Numbered from the stretch's first letter, positions 52,160-62,107 are shown. The stretch is 64,000 nt of DNA from Sphingobacterium sp. UGAL515B_05 (GCF_033097525.1 NZ_CP109907.1:2728001-2792000), one strand, 5' to 3'. The notes: a model not told the origin generated them from the letters alone. Numbers and translations are program-made.

Positions 52160-52393
52160 GTGCAAAATTTCCGTTATAATACAGGATTATTCACAGATGT
52201 TAATAACTTTTGTGTAAAATAGCTCAATTAAAGTATAATTTAGTAAAATGAATAAAACTATCTCCCTGAGAAGTGGAGGTTTGAATTGATTTTCAATAAA
52301 TTTGGGGCTATCTTAAAGCCTTTAATGGCAGAGAGGCTTTCGATAAGTTTGCTTTGAAATGCGAATTTATCGCGGTTTGGAGGGAGATTCATT

Positions 52394-52401
52394 TACATTT
52401 G
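52394..52401 (+). promoter_or_regulatory. Possible -7 element of the TPR gene cluster
   Basis: TACATTTG is a perfect TAnnTTTG match 33-40 bases before the TPR gene start. The nearest TTTG (52376-52379) is 14 bases upstream, closer than usual. Confidence 0.3.
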
Positions 52402-52433
52402 CAGATAAATAACATATTAAGGTTTCACATATT

Positions 52434-55400
52434 ATGTATAAGAAGATTTACCAGGTGGGAGTTGCATTAACCGTTATGGCGACGCCAGCATTAGCGCAAC
52501 AGACAGAATGGCAACAAATCAACAAGGCGTACAAAACAGGGATGGAATTGTATGAACGCGGAAAATTTAGTTCTGCTTCAGCCCAATTTGACCGTGTTGA
52601 AGCTTTGCGGACAAAATCCAACTTGCAATTGGACGAAACAGAGGAACTGTCTTTGTTGAAAGAGAACGTACGGTATTATCAAGCGGTTTGCGCACTGGAA
52701 TTGGGCGAATCCGATGCCGAAAACCGTTTTCTGAAATACATTAAAGATTTCCCTGTCAGTGCAAATGCTAAAGCAGCTTATTTTCAAATCGGTAAATCCT
52801 ATTATGCTAAAAAAGATTATGTTAAGGCCTTAGAGTGGTTTAACAAGATCGATAGCAAAAATTTAGCAGGCAAAGAAAATGTAGAATATCGCTTTAAATA
52901 TGGATATGCTTCCTTTATGACAAAGGATTATAAAACGGCGAAACCATTATTTGAAGGATTGAAAGATCAGAAAACTGAATTTCAGGAAGCTTCAATCTAT
53001 TATTACGCGTATCTTTCTTACTTAGACGCCGAGTATAAAACAGCGTTGAATGAATTTGAACGCCTAAATGGATCGAAACAATTCGAAAATAGTTACCCTT
53101 ATTATATTACTGCTTTGTATTTCCTGGATAAACGCTACGACGATGTGTTGGATTATGCGTTGCCAATTTTGTCGCGAACAAAACAAGAAAATGAAACAGA
53201 GATGTTCCGTATTATCGCGGCAACATACTTTATCAAAGGTGATTTAAAAACATCCAAAGAGTATTACGATAAATTCCAGGCACAGGACCAAGGTAAAACA
53301 CAGAATAATCAGGATAGCTACCAAATCGGTTACATCGCTTACAAGTTGAAAGATTACGACAAAGCGATCACTGAATTGGAAAAAATGACCGATCCAGACG
53401 CATATTATCAATCTGCGATGATTACCCTAGGGGATGCTTTCTTGAAGAAAGGCAATAAGCAATCTGCGCGTAACGCATTTTTCCGTGCTTCGAAATTGGA
53501 TTTTGATCCAGCAATGCAAGAAGAAGGCTTATTCAACTATGCTAAACTTTCATATGAATTGGAATTCCACCAAGTGGCTTTGGCTTCGACACAAGAATAC
53601 CTGAAAACGTACCCAAAATCGAAACGCTTAGAAGAAGCAAAAACTTTGCTTGCTGAAGTATTGTTGAGTACAAAAAACTACCGTGAGGCAGTTGATATTT
53701 TGGAATCTATTCCTAAACGTGGAAAAGAAGCAAACGCTGCTTATCAAAAGGTAACCTACTACAGAGGTTTGGAGTATTATAACGAGCGTGCTTTTGAAAA
53801 TGCAATTTCCCTATTCATGCGCTCTGAAGAGTTTCGTTATGACGAGGAAATTTACGCTTTAGCCACCTATTGGAAAGCGGAAGCAATGTACGAAGTGCGT
53901 AAATACGGTGAAGCTGTTACAAATTTTAATAAATTCCTACGCTTGCCGGGAGCTAGCAAAACGGATGTGTATGGGTATGCAAATTATGCGTTAGCCTATG
54001 CGGCTTTCCGTAATGGTAACTACAGCACGGCGGCCAATTACTTCGAGCGTTTCTTAGCGTCCGGTGGTTCGAAAGGAATAGAAATGAATACACGTAATGA
54101 TGCAATTGCACGTTTAGGCGATTCTTATTTCTCTTCGAAAAACTATGGCAGAGCATTAACAGAATACAATAAGTTAATCTCTTCTAAAGCGCCTAGTCAG
54201 GATTACGCGTTATTCCAGCGCGGTATTATTCAAGGATTACAAGGGGATAACAACGGTAAAATTTCAACATTGAATGCTGTTATTGCACAATTCCCGAGTT
54301 CTAATTATGCGGATGATATTGCGTTTGAGATTCCTTACACACGTTTCTTGATGGGAGAAAGTGACCAAGCAATTGCTGGCCTTCAAACAATGGTGGAAAA
54401 ATACCCGCGCAGCAGTTATGTGCCACGTGCTTTGGTGACGATTGGTCTGGTTCAGTATAATCAAGATAACAATGATGCTGCATTGGCAACCTTCCAACGT
54501 GTAGTTGACCAGTATGCATCAACAGATGAAGCAAGACAGGCCATGCGGTCAATAGAGAACATCTATTTGGATAAAGGCGATGCAACGGGGTATATTAAAT
54601 ATGCTACGGGGACAAATTTAGGTGACGTTTCGAAATCTGAGCAAGACTCGCGTTCATTCTCGACTGCGACGACTTTATTCTCTAGAGGTAATTACCAAGG
54701 GGCGGTGGAAGCTGTAAATGCGTATTTCGATAAATTCCCGAAACCAAATCAAGAGAAATACGCGCGTTTTGTTCGTGCTGAAAGTAACGCAGCTTTGGGC
54801 AATACAGAAGATGCATTACATGATTACAATATTATCTTGAATGACTGGACGTCTCCTTATACAGAACGCACGTTGATTTCGGTGTCAAATTTATATTTGA
54901 AACAAAAGAAATATAACGAAGCGACACAGTTGTTGAAAAAATTGGAGCTTACCTCTGAATACAAGGCTAACTATGGTTTTGCAATAAATAACCTAATGGT
55001 TTCTTACTTCCAAATTGGAGATTATAAAGAAGCATTAAATTACACTAACGCTGTTAAGAACTACGAAAAATCTTCTGAAGAAGAGATTGCAAATGCCTTC
55101 TTATATGCCGGTAAATGCTATGTGAAGCAGAACAAGAAAGCTGAGGCAATGAAAGAATTCAGTTTAGCTGCATTGAAGAGCCGTACGGTATATGGTGCCG
55201 AAGCAAAATACAATGTTGCGGTATTACAATTGGAAAATAAACAATACGATGCTTGTATCAAAACAGCAATGGATCTATCCGATAATTTCTCTTCGTACGA
55301 ATATTGGGTGGCGAAAAGCTTTATTACCATGGCTGATGCTTATGCAGGCAAGGGAGATTCTTTCCAGGCGAAAGCTACACTTGAATCGATTGTGGATAAC

Positions 55401-55472
55401 TATGATGCGAAAGACGATATTTTGCCAGCAGCAAAAGAACGTCTAAATAAATTGAACAACAAAAAGAAATAG
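52434..55472 (+). CDS. Large secreted tetratricopeptide-repeat protein
   Basis: This is a 1012-residue exported protein (signal peptide IYQVGVALTVMATPALAQQ). Almost all of the mature part is built of TPR helices: repeated stretches such as GMELYERGKFSSASAQFDRV, AAYFQIGKSYYAKKDYVKAL, AIARLGDSYFSSKNYGRALT and RALVTIGLVQYNQDNNDAAL follow the W/G/Y/A/P spacing of the repeat, 20 or more copies. It should form a large periplasmic or outer-membrane-associated superhelix that binds other proteins. The next gene, 6 bases away, encodes an outer-membrane barrel, so the two are probably partners. This is an inference from context; the exact function is unknown. Confidence 0.85.
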   Translation: MYKKIYQVGVALTVMATPALAQQTEWQQINKAYKTGMELYERGKFSSASAQFDRVEALRTKSNLQLDETEELSLLKENVRYYQAVCALELGESDAENRFLKYIKDFPVSANAKAAYFQIGKSYYAKKDYVKALEWFNKIDSKNLAGKENVEYRFKYGYASFMTKDYKTAKPLFEGLKDQKTEFQEASIYYYAYLSYLDAEYKTALNEFERLNGSKQFENSYPYYITALYFLDKRYDDVLDYALPILSRTKQENETEMFRIIAATYFIKGDLKTSKEYYDKFQAQDQGKTQNNQDSYQIGYIAYKLKDYDKAITELEKMTDPDAYYQSAMITLGDAFLKKGNKQSARNAFFRASKLDFDPAMQEEGLFNYAKLSYELEFHQVALASTQEYLKTYPKSKRLEEAKTLLAEVLLSTKNYREAVDILESIPKRGKEANAAYQKVTYYRGLEYYNERAFENAISLFMRSEEFRYDEEIYALATYWKAEAMYEVRKYGEAVTNFNKFLRLPGASKTDVYGYANYALAYAAFRNGNYSTAANYFERFLASGGSKGIEMNTRNDAIARLGDSYFSSKNYGRALTEYNKLISSKAPSQDYALFQRGIIQGLQGDNNGKISTLNAVIAQFPSSNYADDIAFEIPYTRFLMGESDQAIAGLQTMVEKYPRSSYVPRALVTIGLVQYNQDNNDAALATFQRVVDQYASTDEARQAMRSIENIYLDKGDATGYIKYATGTNLGDVSKSEQDSRSFSTATTLFSRGNYQGAVEAVNAYFDKFPKPNQEKYARFVRAESNAALGNTEDALHDYNIILNDWTSPYTERTLISVSNLYLKQKKYNEATQLLKKLELTSEYKANYGFAINNLMVSYFQIGDYKEALNYTNAVKNYEKSSEEEIANAFLYAGKCYVKQNKKAEAMKEFSLAALKSRTVYGAEAKYNVAVLQLENKQYDACIKTAMDLSDNFSSYEYWVAKSFITMADAYAGKGDSFQAKATLESIVDNYDAKDDILPAAKERLNKLNNKKK

Positions 55473-55478
55473 GATACA

Positions 55479-57221
55479 ATGAAGAAGTTGCAAAATAGAA
55501 ACGTGAAGAAATATACTTTAGCAGCGCTTTTGATGGGCGTGGGATTGAATTCTTTTGCACAGGAAACAGGCAAGAAGAATGATCCTGAGAAACCGGTCAC
55601 TATCGATTCTTTTGATGTTGTTCGTGATTATAAGCCAATTCTTGCGGATGCTGTGAAAATCCGCCGCAGTCCGGATATGACCAATAAAAGGGAATACCAG
55701 CCCAAATTGTCCTACAACAATATTTTGGACAAGAAATTGGATATCAATACCGGTTTGAAACAATTGAATGTACAGGAGATTCCTTTTGCACAACCTTTTG
55801 AACATAGTAGCAACTATGTTAAATTTGGTATCGGTAACTATAACAGTATATTGGGCGAAGCTTATTTGGCTTCTGAACAGTTTGAAAATACACGATTTGG
55901 TTTATTTGCAAAGCATTTGAGCCAAAAGGGTAATATTGACGGACAGAAGTTCAGTACACAGGATATCGGTATTTTTGGTCGCCGTGTATTGGATGCGGTA
56001 ACCGTTAAAGGTACCATCGGATACAATCGTTATGGCACAAACTTCTATGGCCAGACTTTTGATCAATCGGGAACAACCTTGTTGAATACGACTCCGGATA
56101 AACAGACCTTTACAGATATCTATTTGAATGGAGAGCTGTCAAGTAATGTGGATCCAAAAAATGAGCAAGCCTTAAGCTATTCCGCAAAAGTTGATGGTTA
56201 TTTGTTTAAAGACGCTTATAAAGCCAAAGAAAATTCCATCGCATTATCCGGTTATTTGAATAAACGCCTAAGTGCATTCAATGTTGGTGCGAATTTGAGC
56301 GTGACAATGAATAATGTGAAAGATAGTGCTGAAGTAAAAAATCATTTGGCGGTCATCAATCCATATATTCGTTTTAAGGGCGACAACTATAACGTAACCT
56401 TGGGTGCGAATTTAACTTCTGAATTTGGCGATAGCTCAAGATTCAATATTTTCCCATCCGTAGAAGCTGATTTTGCTTTGGCACCTGAATATATCTCTTT
56501 GTTTGCCGGAATCAATGGCGGAGTGAAGCAAGCTTCTTTCCGTAGTTTCGCTAAAGAAAATCCGTATTTGGCTCCTAATGCTAAAATGATAAACTCGATT
56601 GAGAAAATGAATGTTTACGCGGGTTTAAAAGGAAATGCTGGCGCAACATTTGGTTATAAAGTAAAGGTATTCTACAAGCAGATTGAGGGATTGCCTTTAT
56701 TTAAAAACAGTGCATTTGGCGATAGTCAAAATGGCTATGTTCCTTGGGCTTTTGATGTCGTTTATGACGGCGTAATCAATAAAGCTAAACATATGGGATT
56801 GGAAGGAGAAATCAATGTACGTCTTTCACAACTGGTTAATCTGGGCGGAAAAGTGTATATAGACGATTATAAATTGAGTGATGAGGAAGAAGCTTGGGGA
56901 TTGCCAAAATTCCGTATGCAGGCTAATGCACGCTTCAATATCTCCGATAAATTTTTCGTAGATGCTGAACTTTCTACACAAGGCAATACCTATGCATATA
57001 TTTATGACTATAATGCAGATGGCAGTCGTATTGCCAACAGTGGACATAAGGCAACAATAGCGTCGTTTGCTGATCTTAATGCAGGCGCAGAATACAGAAT
57101 CAAAAAACAATTTGGTATTTTCGTCAAAGCAAATAACATTTTTGGAAAAGAATACGAACGTTATATGTATTACCCAAGATTGGGCTTTAATGTAATTGGT
57201 GGTCTTAATTATTCGTTTTAA
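55479..57221 (+). CDS. Outer-membrane beta-barrel protein related to TonB-dependent receptors
   Basis: This is a 580-residue protein with a signal peptide (YTLAALLMGVGLNSFAQE). After a region of about 90 residues (VTIDSFDVVRDYKPILADAV, then KIRRSPD), the rest is a chain of antiparallel strands ending in FNVIGGLNYSF, with a terminal Phe as used by the BAM machinery. Near the end, FVKANNIFGKEYERYMYYPR is the pattern of TonB-dependent receptor barrels. No plug domain of standard length is present, so it may be a reduced or plug-less relative. It sits 6 bases after the TPR gene and 40 bases before a SPOR-domain gene, on the same strand as the downstream ExbB/ExbD/TonB-like genes. Confidence 0.8.
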   Translation: MKKLQNRNVKKYTLAALLMGVGLNSFAQETGKKNDPEKPVTIDSFDVVRDYKPILADAVKIRRSPDMTNKREYQPKLSYNNILDKKLDINTGLKQLNVQEIPFAQPFEHSSNYVKFGIGNYNSILGEAYLASEQFENTRFGLFAKHLSQKGNIDGQKFSTQDIGIFGRRVLDAVTVKGTIGYNRYGTNFYGQTFDQSGTTLLNTTPDKQTFTDIYLNGELSSNVDPKNEQALSYSAKVDGYLFKDAYKAKENSIALSGYLNKRLSAFNVGANLSVTMNNVKDSAEVKNHLAVINPYIRFKGDNYNVTLGANLTSEFGDSSRFNIFPSVEADFALAPEYISLFAGINGGVKQASFRSFAKENPYLAPNAKMINSIEKMNVYAGLKGNAGATFGYKVKVFYKQIEGLPLFKNSAFGDSQNGYVPWAFDVVYDGVINKAKHMGLEGEINVRLSQLVNLGGKVYIDDYKLSDEEEAWGLPKFRMQANARFNISDKFFVDAELSTQGNTYAYIYDYNADGSRIANSGHKATIASFADLNAGAEYRIKKQFGIFVKANNIFGKEYERYMYYPRLGFNVIGGLNYSF

Positions 57222-57261
57222 CGAATTAAGATTATAAATTTGCATCTTAAAATAGTGCGCG

Positions 57262-58710
57262 ATGAATCTAGGCAAAAACATCAATAGTTTATTAAAACGT
57301 TATGCGGAAGTATACGTGCCCGGAATAGGTGTGTTCAAACGAATTCATTCTCCGGCTCAGTTCGATAAACAGAATAATGTGTTTTTGCCCCCGATTTCCT
57401 ACGTCGAACTGGACTATTCTGCTCAACACGGATTTAATATTGTTCATTATATCCAACAACAGGAAAATTTAGGCCTCAATCAGGCACAGCAGATTTTATC
57501 GGAAGCTGTTGATAACCTAAGAGCTGATTTAGGTCAGTTTGGACAGGCTAAACTTGATGATCTTGGCTTATTAATTAGTTATGGTACAAGTTTAGTATTC
57601 AAACCCCTAGATCTATCGGGATTCGACTTCCAGCCGGTTACAAATCTTGTTGCACCAGAGATTGAAACAGTCGTTTCTTCTTTGGAAGAAACCAAAGAAG
57701 AAGAACTTACGACCTTAGCGGTTGAAGAAGACCCTGTTGTAGAAGAAGATCCTGTAGTGGAAGCTAATGATAAGGTGGAGCTTGTGGAAGAGTCTATGCC
57801 GGATACGGTGGATCAAGATGAAACGATCGAGGTTGAAGAGGTCAAAGAAGAAACTGAAACAGCACAGGAACCGGTCGTGGTAACGGATCCAGCAGCGGAT
57901 GAGCTTTCGCAGGAGACAGCACCAACAAACGATCGTACTGATCTTGAAGCTGAAGAATCGTCGTTAGCGCAAAAGGAAACTGAAGAGTTTGAGCCTGTGG
58001 ATACAACTGTGATAGCTGATAGCAATCATTCGGTTACTCCGAAAGAAGACAACACTTTAAAAAAAGAAATCGGTGCTATTGCGTCGGCTAACGCCAATTC
58101 AACATACGCGCCAAATATCTATGAGGAAGAGCCGCGTAATTCAAATGCGATCTGGTATTGGATGACTGGAATTATTGTGCTGGCAATGGTTGCTGTTGCG
58201 GTCGTTTACACCAATCCTGCGTTGAAGAATTCGTTATTTGGGCCGACCAAACCTGTTGTAAAAGCGGCAGATACGCTTGTTCAAAAACAGCCGATCATGC
58301 CTGCTGATACCTTGTTCAATACAATGCAAGCAGATAGTTTAAAGCAAGTCGATTCATTGGCTAAAACTGGTGTGAAAGATTCTGTTAAAAAGACAACAAC
58401 TGTACCTGCGACCAATGCGGCAGCAAAACCTCCGGTTTTGGAAGCAAATCCTGTGATCAAAGAGTCTATTCCTGTTGCACAACCCAGATATCAATTGGTA
58501 ATAGGTTCTGCAAAGACAATGGCACAAGCAGAGCAGGAAGCCAAGCGTCTTCGGGAAATGGGCTATAAAACAGCACGAGCTGTAGAGGGAAAGTTCAAAA
58601 GAAATAGAAAGAAAATCATCTTAAACACCTACATGACAAAATCGGAGGCAGACCTCGCTAAGAAATCTGTAGAGAAAAAGATTGAAGGTGCTTGGGTAGA
58701 AACATTATAG
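57262..58710 (+). CDS. CCDC81-type HU and SPOR-domain membrane protein
   Basis: This is a 482-residue protein. Residues 1 to about 130 match the prokaryotic CCDC81-like HU domains (NLGKNINSLLKRYAEVYVPG and FGQAKLDDLGLLISYGTSLV). A long acidic, Glu/Val/Thr-rich linker follows (about 135-270). A single membrane helix is at about residues 297-317 (WYWMTGIIVLAMVAVAVVYT). The C-terminus, residues about 408-482, is a SPOR domain (PRYQLVIGSAKTMAQAEQEA), which binds glycan strands stripped of stem peptides at division sites. So a cytoplasmic HU-like head is tied through the membrane to septal peptidoglycan. It precedes the ExbB/TolQ gene by 25 bases. Confidence 0.88.
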   Translation: MNLGKNINSLLKRYAEVYVPGIGVFKRIHSPAQFDKQNNVFLPPISYVELDYSAQHGFNIVHYIQQQENLGLNQAQQILSEAVDNLRADLGQFGQAKLDDLGLLISYGTSLVFKPLDLSGFDFQPVTNLVAPEIETVVSSLEETKEEELTTLAVEEDPVVEEDPVVEANDKVELVEESMPDTVDQDETIEVEEVKEETETAQEPVVVTDPAADELSQETAPTNDRTDLEAEESSLAQKETEEFEPVDTTVIADSNHSVTPKEDNTLKKEIGAIASANANSTYAPNIYEEEPRNSNAIWYWMTGIIVLAMVAVAVVYTNPALKNSLFGPTKPVVKAADTLVQKQPIMPADTLFNTMQADSLKQVDSLAKTGVKDSVKKTTTVPATNAAAKPPVLEANPVIKESIPVAQPRYQLVIGSAKTMAQAEQEAKRLREMGYKTARAVEGKFKRNRKKIILNTYMTKSEADLAKKSVEKKIEGAWVETL

Positions 58711-58735
58711 AAACTATATAAAACTATTAATAATT

Positions 58736-59443
58736 ATGTCATTAGTACAGGAGACAGCACGAGTTGCTGTGGATTCACTTAGTCAAGCTGCACAACAACC
58801 ATTACCTGCTGCTGCGCCTACAGAAAACATGAGTTTGATCGATATGATGATCAAAGGGGGATGGATCATGGTTCCAATCCTATTGTTGTTCTTTATTGGA
58901 TTGGTTATCTTTTTTGAGCGTTATTTGACTATCCGTCGTGCCGCAAAATATGATAACAGCTTAATGTCGCAAGTAAAGGCAAATGTTCTGTCCGGAAATT
59001 TGGATTCGGCATTAGCTGTAGTTCGTTCAAGTAACTCAGCTTTGGGACGTATGTTGCAAAAAGGCTTATTGCGTGTCGGCAGACCGATCAAAGATATTGA
59101 AGGAGCGATCGAAAACGTGGGTAAATTGGAAGTTGCCAAGTTAGAAAAGAACATCAATATTTTGGGTATTATTGCTGGTATTGCCCCGATGCTTGGTTTC
59201 GTGGGTACGATTTTTGGAGTAATTAAGATTTTCCACGACGTCGAATTAGCTGGTGGTATTGATATCGCTTCTGTATCTGGTGGTCTATATGTAAAAATGG
59301 TGTCTTCTGCATCAGGTCTTGCGGTGGGTATCTTAGCTTATTTGGGCTACCATATCCTGAATATGATGGTGGAGCGATTGATTTTACGTATGGAAACGGA
59401 TGCAGTAGAATTTATTGATTTATTGGATGAACCCGGAAGATAA
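58736..59443 (+). CDS. exbB: MotA/TolQ/ExbB proton-channel family protein
   Basis: This is a 235-residue protein with three membrane helices: GWIMVPILLLFFIGLVIFFE (about residues 41-60), ILGIIAGIAPMLGFVGTIFG (about 141-160) and ASGLAVGILAYLGYHILNMM (about 192-211). The conserved P...GxxGTxxG segment of the second helix lines the proton path. The long cytoplasmic loop between helices 1 and 2 has the usual DxxxAxxxxxxSNSALGRML pattern. With the ExbD-type partner it uses the proton gradient to energise a periplasm-spanning TonB- or TolA-type protein. Its stop (TAA) shares one base with the ATG of the next gene. TolQ is an equally suitable name, given the SPOR neighbour. Confidence 0.92.
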   Translation: MSLVQETARVAVDSLSQAAQQPLPAAAPTENMSLIDMMIKGGWIMVPILLLFFIGLVIFFERYLTIRRAAKYDNSLMSQVKANVLSGNLDSALAVVRSSNSALGRMLQKGLLRVGRPIKDIEGAIENVGKLEVAKLEKNINILGIIAGIAPMLGFVGTIFGVIKIFHDVELAGGIDIASVSGGLYVKMVSSASGLAVGILAYLGYHILNMMVERLILRMETDAVEFIDLLDEPGR

Positions 59444-59853
59444 TGAACTTACGAAGTAGAAAAAATAAACCATCTGCGGAAGTACATACTTCAGCGCTGA
59501 ATGATATCATGTTTTTCCTGATGTTGTTCTTCCTGTTGGCTTCTGCGGTTTCTAATCCGCAAGTGGTGAAGCTATTGTTGCCAAAGTCAAGTGCGGGAGA
59601 ACAATCTGTTGCTAAAAAGACCGTCACGGTATCGATTACAAAAGATTTGGGCTATTTTATTGACAAAACTCCAGTTCCCATTGAAGGATTGGAAGCAGCA
59701 ATTCAATCGCAAATGGCTGCGGGTGAGGAAGTGACAATTATGCTCTATGTCGATAATACGGTTCCCATTCAAAATGTTATTTCTGTAATGGATGTCGCTA
59801 ATCGATTGAAGATTAAAGTGGTATTGGCAACAGAACCAAAAAAAGATAAATAG
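59443..59853 (+). CDS. exbD: ExbD/TolR-family proton-channel partner
   Basis: This 136-residue protein has a single N-terminal membrane helix (IMFFLMLFFLLASAV, about residues 22-40) preceded by the conserved Asp of SALNDIMFF, which takes part in proton flow. The periplasmic domain has VTVSITKDLGYFIDKTPVPI and VTIMLYVDNTVPIQNVISVM, the ferredoxin-like dimerisation fold of ExbD/TolR, and MDVANRLKIKVVLAT at the end. The start overlaps the exbB stop by one base, showing tight coupling. Confidence 0.92.
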   Translation: MNLRSRKNKPSAEVHTSALNDIMFFLMLFFLLASAVSNPQVVKLLLPKSSAGEQSVAKKTVTVSITKDLGYFIDKTPVPIEGLEAAIQSQMAAGEEVTIMLYVDNTVPIQNVISVMDVANRLKIKVVLATEPKKDK

Positions 59854-59911
59854 GAAAAATTAAACTTTTTTTAAGTTTATTGGTCAGCTATTAATATAGG
59901 AGATTAATGCG

Positions 59912-60739
59912 ATGAGATATCACCTTCAACATGAAGAAAATAACTTCCCCAAAGCATTGGGGATATCGACTTTGGTCATGGCATCGTTGCTCTTGATTGC
60001 ATTTTTTGTTGTTTTTAAAGCGCAGGCACCTGATAACATTGGTATGGGTGGGTTGATTGTTAATTACGGTACTTCACCTGAGGGAATGGGAGATGACTAT
60101 ATGAGTGTTGAGGAACCATCGGTGGACCCCAACGCCAATAATGAACGCCCTGACCGTATTGATCCTGTTGAAACACCTACCCCAACTCCAACGCAGCAAG
60201 TTGCGGAGAAAGCGGTTGTCACACAGGATTTAGAAGATGCCCCTGCGGTAACAAAAACGGAAAAGAAGGTCGTTTCAAAAGCACCGGAAACAACCAAAGC
60301 TGTAAAAGAAGTGGCGCCACAGGCCAATGCCAAAGCGCTTTTTAAAGGCAATAAAAATAACGGCACTGGGGCTGGTGATGGTACAGGGACAACTCCTGGA
60401 AATCAGGGTTCCAAACTGGGTGATCCTTTAGCAAGTAACTACGGCGAAGGGGGATCTGGAAATGGTAACATGATGTTGTCTATTGAAAACCGAAGTTTTA
60501 CACAACGACCAAGTATCGACGATAATGGACAGCAAGCAGGAAAGGTTGCTGTGGAGTTTAGAGTGAACAAGCAAGGGGTTATCACCTATGCGCGTGCTGG
60601 TGTAAAAGGAACGACGATTACCGATCCATCCTTGTTGGAGAAATGTGAGCGTGCTGTACGTGGCGCTCGGCTAAACCAATTGCCAAATGCTCCCGACTCC
60701 CAAACAGGACGGATTGTATTCAATTTTAGATTAAGATAA
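59912..60739 (+). CDS. TonB/TolA-like energy transducer
   Basis: This is a 275-residue protein. An N-terminal membrane anchor (about residues 17-37, ALGISTLVMASLLLIAFFVV) precedes a long Pro/Thr/Glu/Lys-rich region (DPVETPTPTPTQQVAEKAVV) and then a Gly/Asn-rich stretch (NGTGAGDGTGTTPGNQGSKL). The C-terminal domain, about 190-275, has GKVAVEFRVNKQGVITYARA and ends GRIVFNFRLR, like the TonB C-terminal fold. The proline-rich and glycine-rich spacers span the periplasm. GGAG about 10 bases ahead of the ATG is a rare visible ribosome-binding site. It follows exbB and exbD in the order TolQ-TolR-TolA, and its C-terminus could act on the TPR/barrel proteins nearby. Confidence 0.85.
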   Translation: MRYHLQHEENNFPKALGISTLVMASLLLIAFFVVFKAQAPDNIGMGGLIVNYGTSPEGMGDDYMSVEEPSVDPNANNERPDRIDPVETPTPTPTQQVAEKAVVTQDLEDAPAVTKTEKKVVSKAPETTKAVKEVAPQANAKALFKGNKNNGTGAGDGTGTTPGNQGSKLGDPLASNYGEGGSGNGNMMLSIENRSFTQRPSIDDNGQQAGKVAVEFRVNKQGVITYARAGVKGTTITDPSLLEKCERAVRGARLNQLPNAPDSQTGRIVFNFRLR

Positions 60740-60750
60740 AAATCATTCAC

Positions 60751-62055
60751 ATGAATGCTTATAATGAGGCAATCGAGTATCTGTATACTCGATTGCCTAT
60801 GTTTACAAGGGATGGCGCCTCTGCCTTCAAAAAAGACCTTGACAATACCATCAAACTTTGCGCTGCTTTGGACAACCCACAGCGAAAATTCAAAACATTA
60901 CATATTGCCGGTACAAACGGAAAAGGATCCACCTCCCATATGTTGGCCGCTATTTTGGCCGAAGCAGGATATAAGACAGGTCTCTATACTTCACCACATT
61001 TACTGGATTTCAGAGAACGTATTCGTGTCAATGGTCAGTTATGTGAGAAAGAATTTGTTGTTGATTTTGTCAATACCCATCGCGAGCTTATAGAAGAAGT
61101 CAGTCCATCGTTTTTCGAAATTACTGTAGCCATGGCTTTTGATTATTTCGAGAAGAATAAGGTTGATATCGCTGTCATTGAAGTCGGCCTTGGTGGGCGT
61201 TTGGACAGCACCAATATTATTCAGCCTTTGCTGTCGGTAATTACCAATATCGGTTTTGATCACATGAATCTTCTTGGTAATACACTGGCGGAAATTGCTG
61301 CTGAGAAGGCGGGAATTATCAAAAGAAATACACCTGTCGTTATTTCGGAATATGCTGAAGAGACAGCAGCCGTGTTTTTGGATAAAGCAGCGATCGAGCA
61401 TGCACCGATCCAATTCGCTTCCGACAACTATGAGACGAAAATGCTGGGCGTGGACCAAGATTATTTGACGGTACAAGCGAGGGATACTGCAGGTCATTCA
61501 GCAGACTATCAACTGGATTTAAAGGGCTCCTATCAGGTTAAGAACCTCGCCGGCGTCCTGTTAGCTGTGGATGAGTTACGTCAACAGGGCTTTGAGATCA
61601 GTGATCAACATGTGCATCAAGCGCTAAAAAATGTGCAGGCAACCACAGGAATTCAAGGCCGATGGCAACAATTGTCTAAGGATCCATTTATCATCTGTGA
61701 TACGGGGCACAATGAGGACGGAATTCATGAAGTGCTCAAAAATCTGGCTACAACCGCTTATGATAAATTGCACTTTGTGATAGGGGCCATGCGCGATAAG
61801 GATTTATCACATATGTTGCCTTATCTACCCAAGGATGCAACCTACTATTTCTCTGCTCCGGATATGCCGCGTGCAATGCCATCCGAGGAGCTGCGGAAAG
61901 AAGCTATGGAATTTGGTCTAACGGGACTTGATTATGCATCGGTAGGAGCTGCGTTTGATGCAGCAAAAGAAGCGTATCAACAAGGGAACCTTATTTTTGT
62001 TGGCGGAAGCAATTTTGTTGTTGCGGAAGTGCTTGCTCGTTTGACGCAGGAATAA
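60751..62055 (+). CDS. folC: Bifunctional folylpolyglutamate synthase/dihydrofolate synthase
   Basis: This 434-residue cytoplasmic enzyme adds glutamate to dihydropteroate and to folates. The ATP loop is HIAGTNGKGSTSHMLAAILA (about residues 51-70), followed by YTSPHLLDFRERIRVNGQ. DIAVIEVGLGGRLDSTNII and VITNIGFDHMNLLGNTLAEI hold metal- and ADP-binding residues. The C-terminal domain has IQGRWQQLSKDPFIICDTGH and LHFVIGAMRDKDLSHMLPYL, all in correct order. It is 11 bases after the TonB/TolA-like gene and completes the rightward unit, a neighbour order seen commonly in Bacteroidota. Confidence 0.95.
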   Translation: MNAYNEAIEYLYTRLPMFTRDGASAFKKDLDNTIKLCAALDNPQRKFKTLHIAGTNGKGSTSHMLAAILAEAGYKTGLYTSPHLLDFRERIRVNGQLCEKEFVVDFVNTHRELIEEVSPSFFEITVAMAFDYFEKNKVDIAVIEVGLGGRLDSTNIIQPLLSVITNIGFDHMNLLGNTLAEIAAEKAGIIKRNTPVVISEYAEETAAVFLDKAAIEHAPIQFASDNYETKMLGVDQDYLTVQARDTAGHSADYQLDLKGSYQVKNLAGVLLAVDELRQQGFEISDQHVHQALKNVQATTGIQGRWQQLSKDPFIICDTGHNEDGIHEVLKNLATTAYDKLHFVIGAMRDKDLSHMLPYLPKDATYYFSAPDMPRAMPSEELRKEAMEFGLTGLDYASVGAAFDAAKEAYQQGNLIFVGGSNFVVAEVLARLTQE

Positions 62056-62107
62056 GAATATCACCTTTCCTCGCAAATAAATCTGCGGGAGGAATTCATA
62101 GAAACCG

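Noticed and set aside
56826..57284. 152-codon open frame antisense to the barrel gene
   Set aside because: It is a shadow of the real coding strand; the barrel and the SPOR gene explain the region.
61039..61497. 152-codon open frame antisense to folC
   Set aside because: It is fully covered by conserved folC motifs on the other strand.
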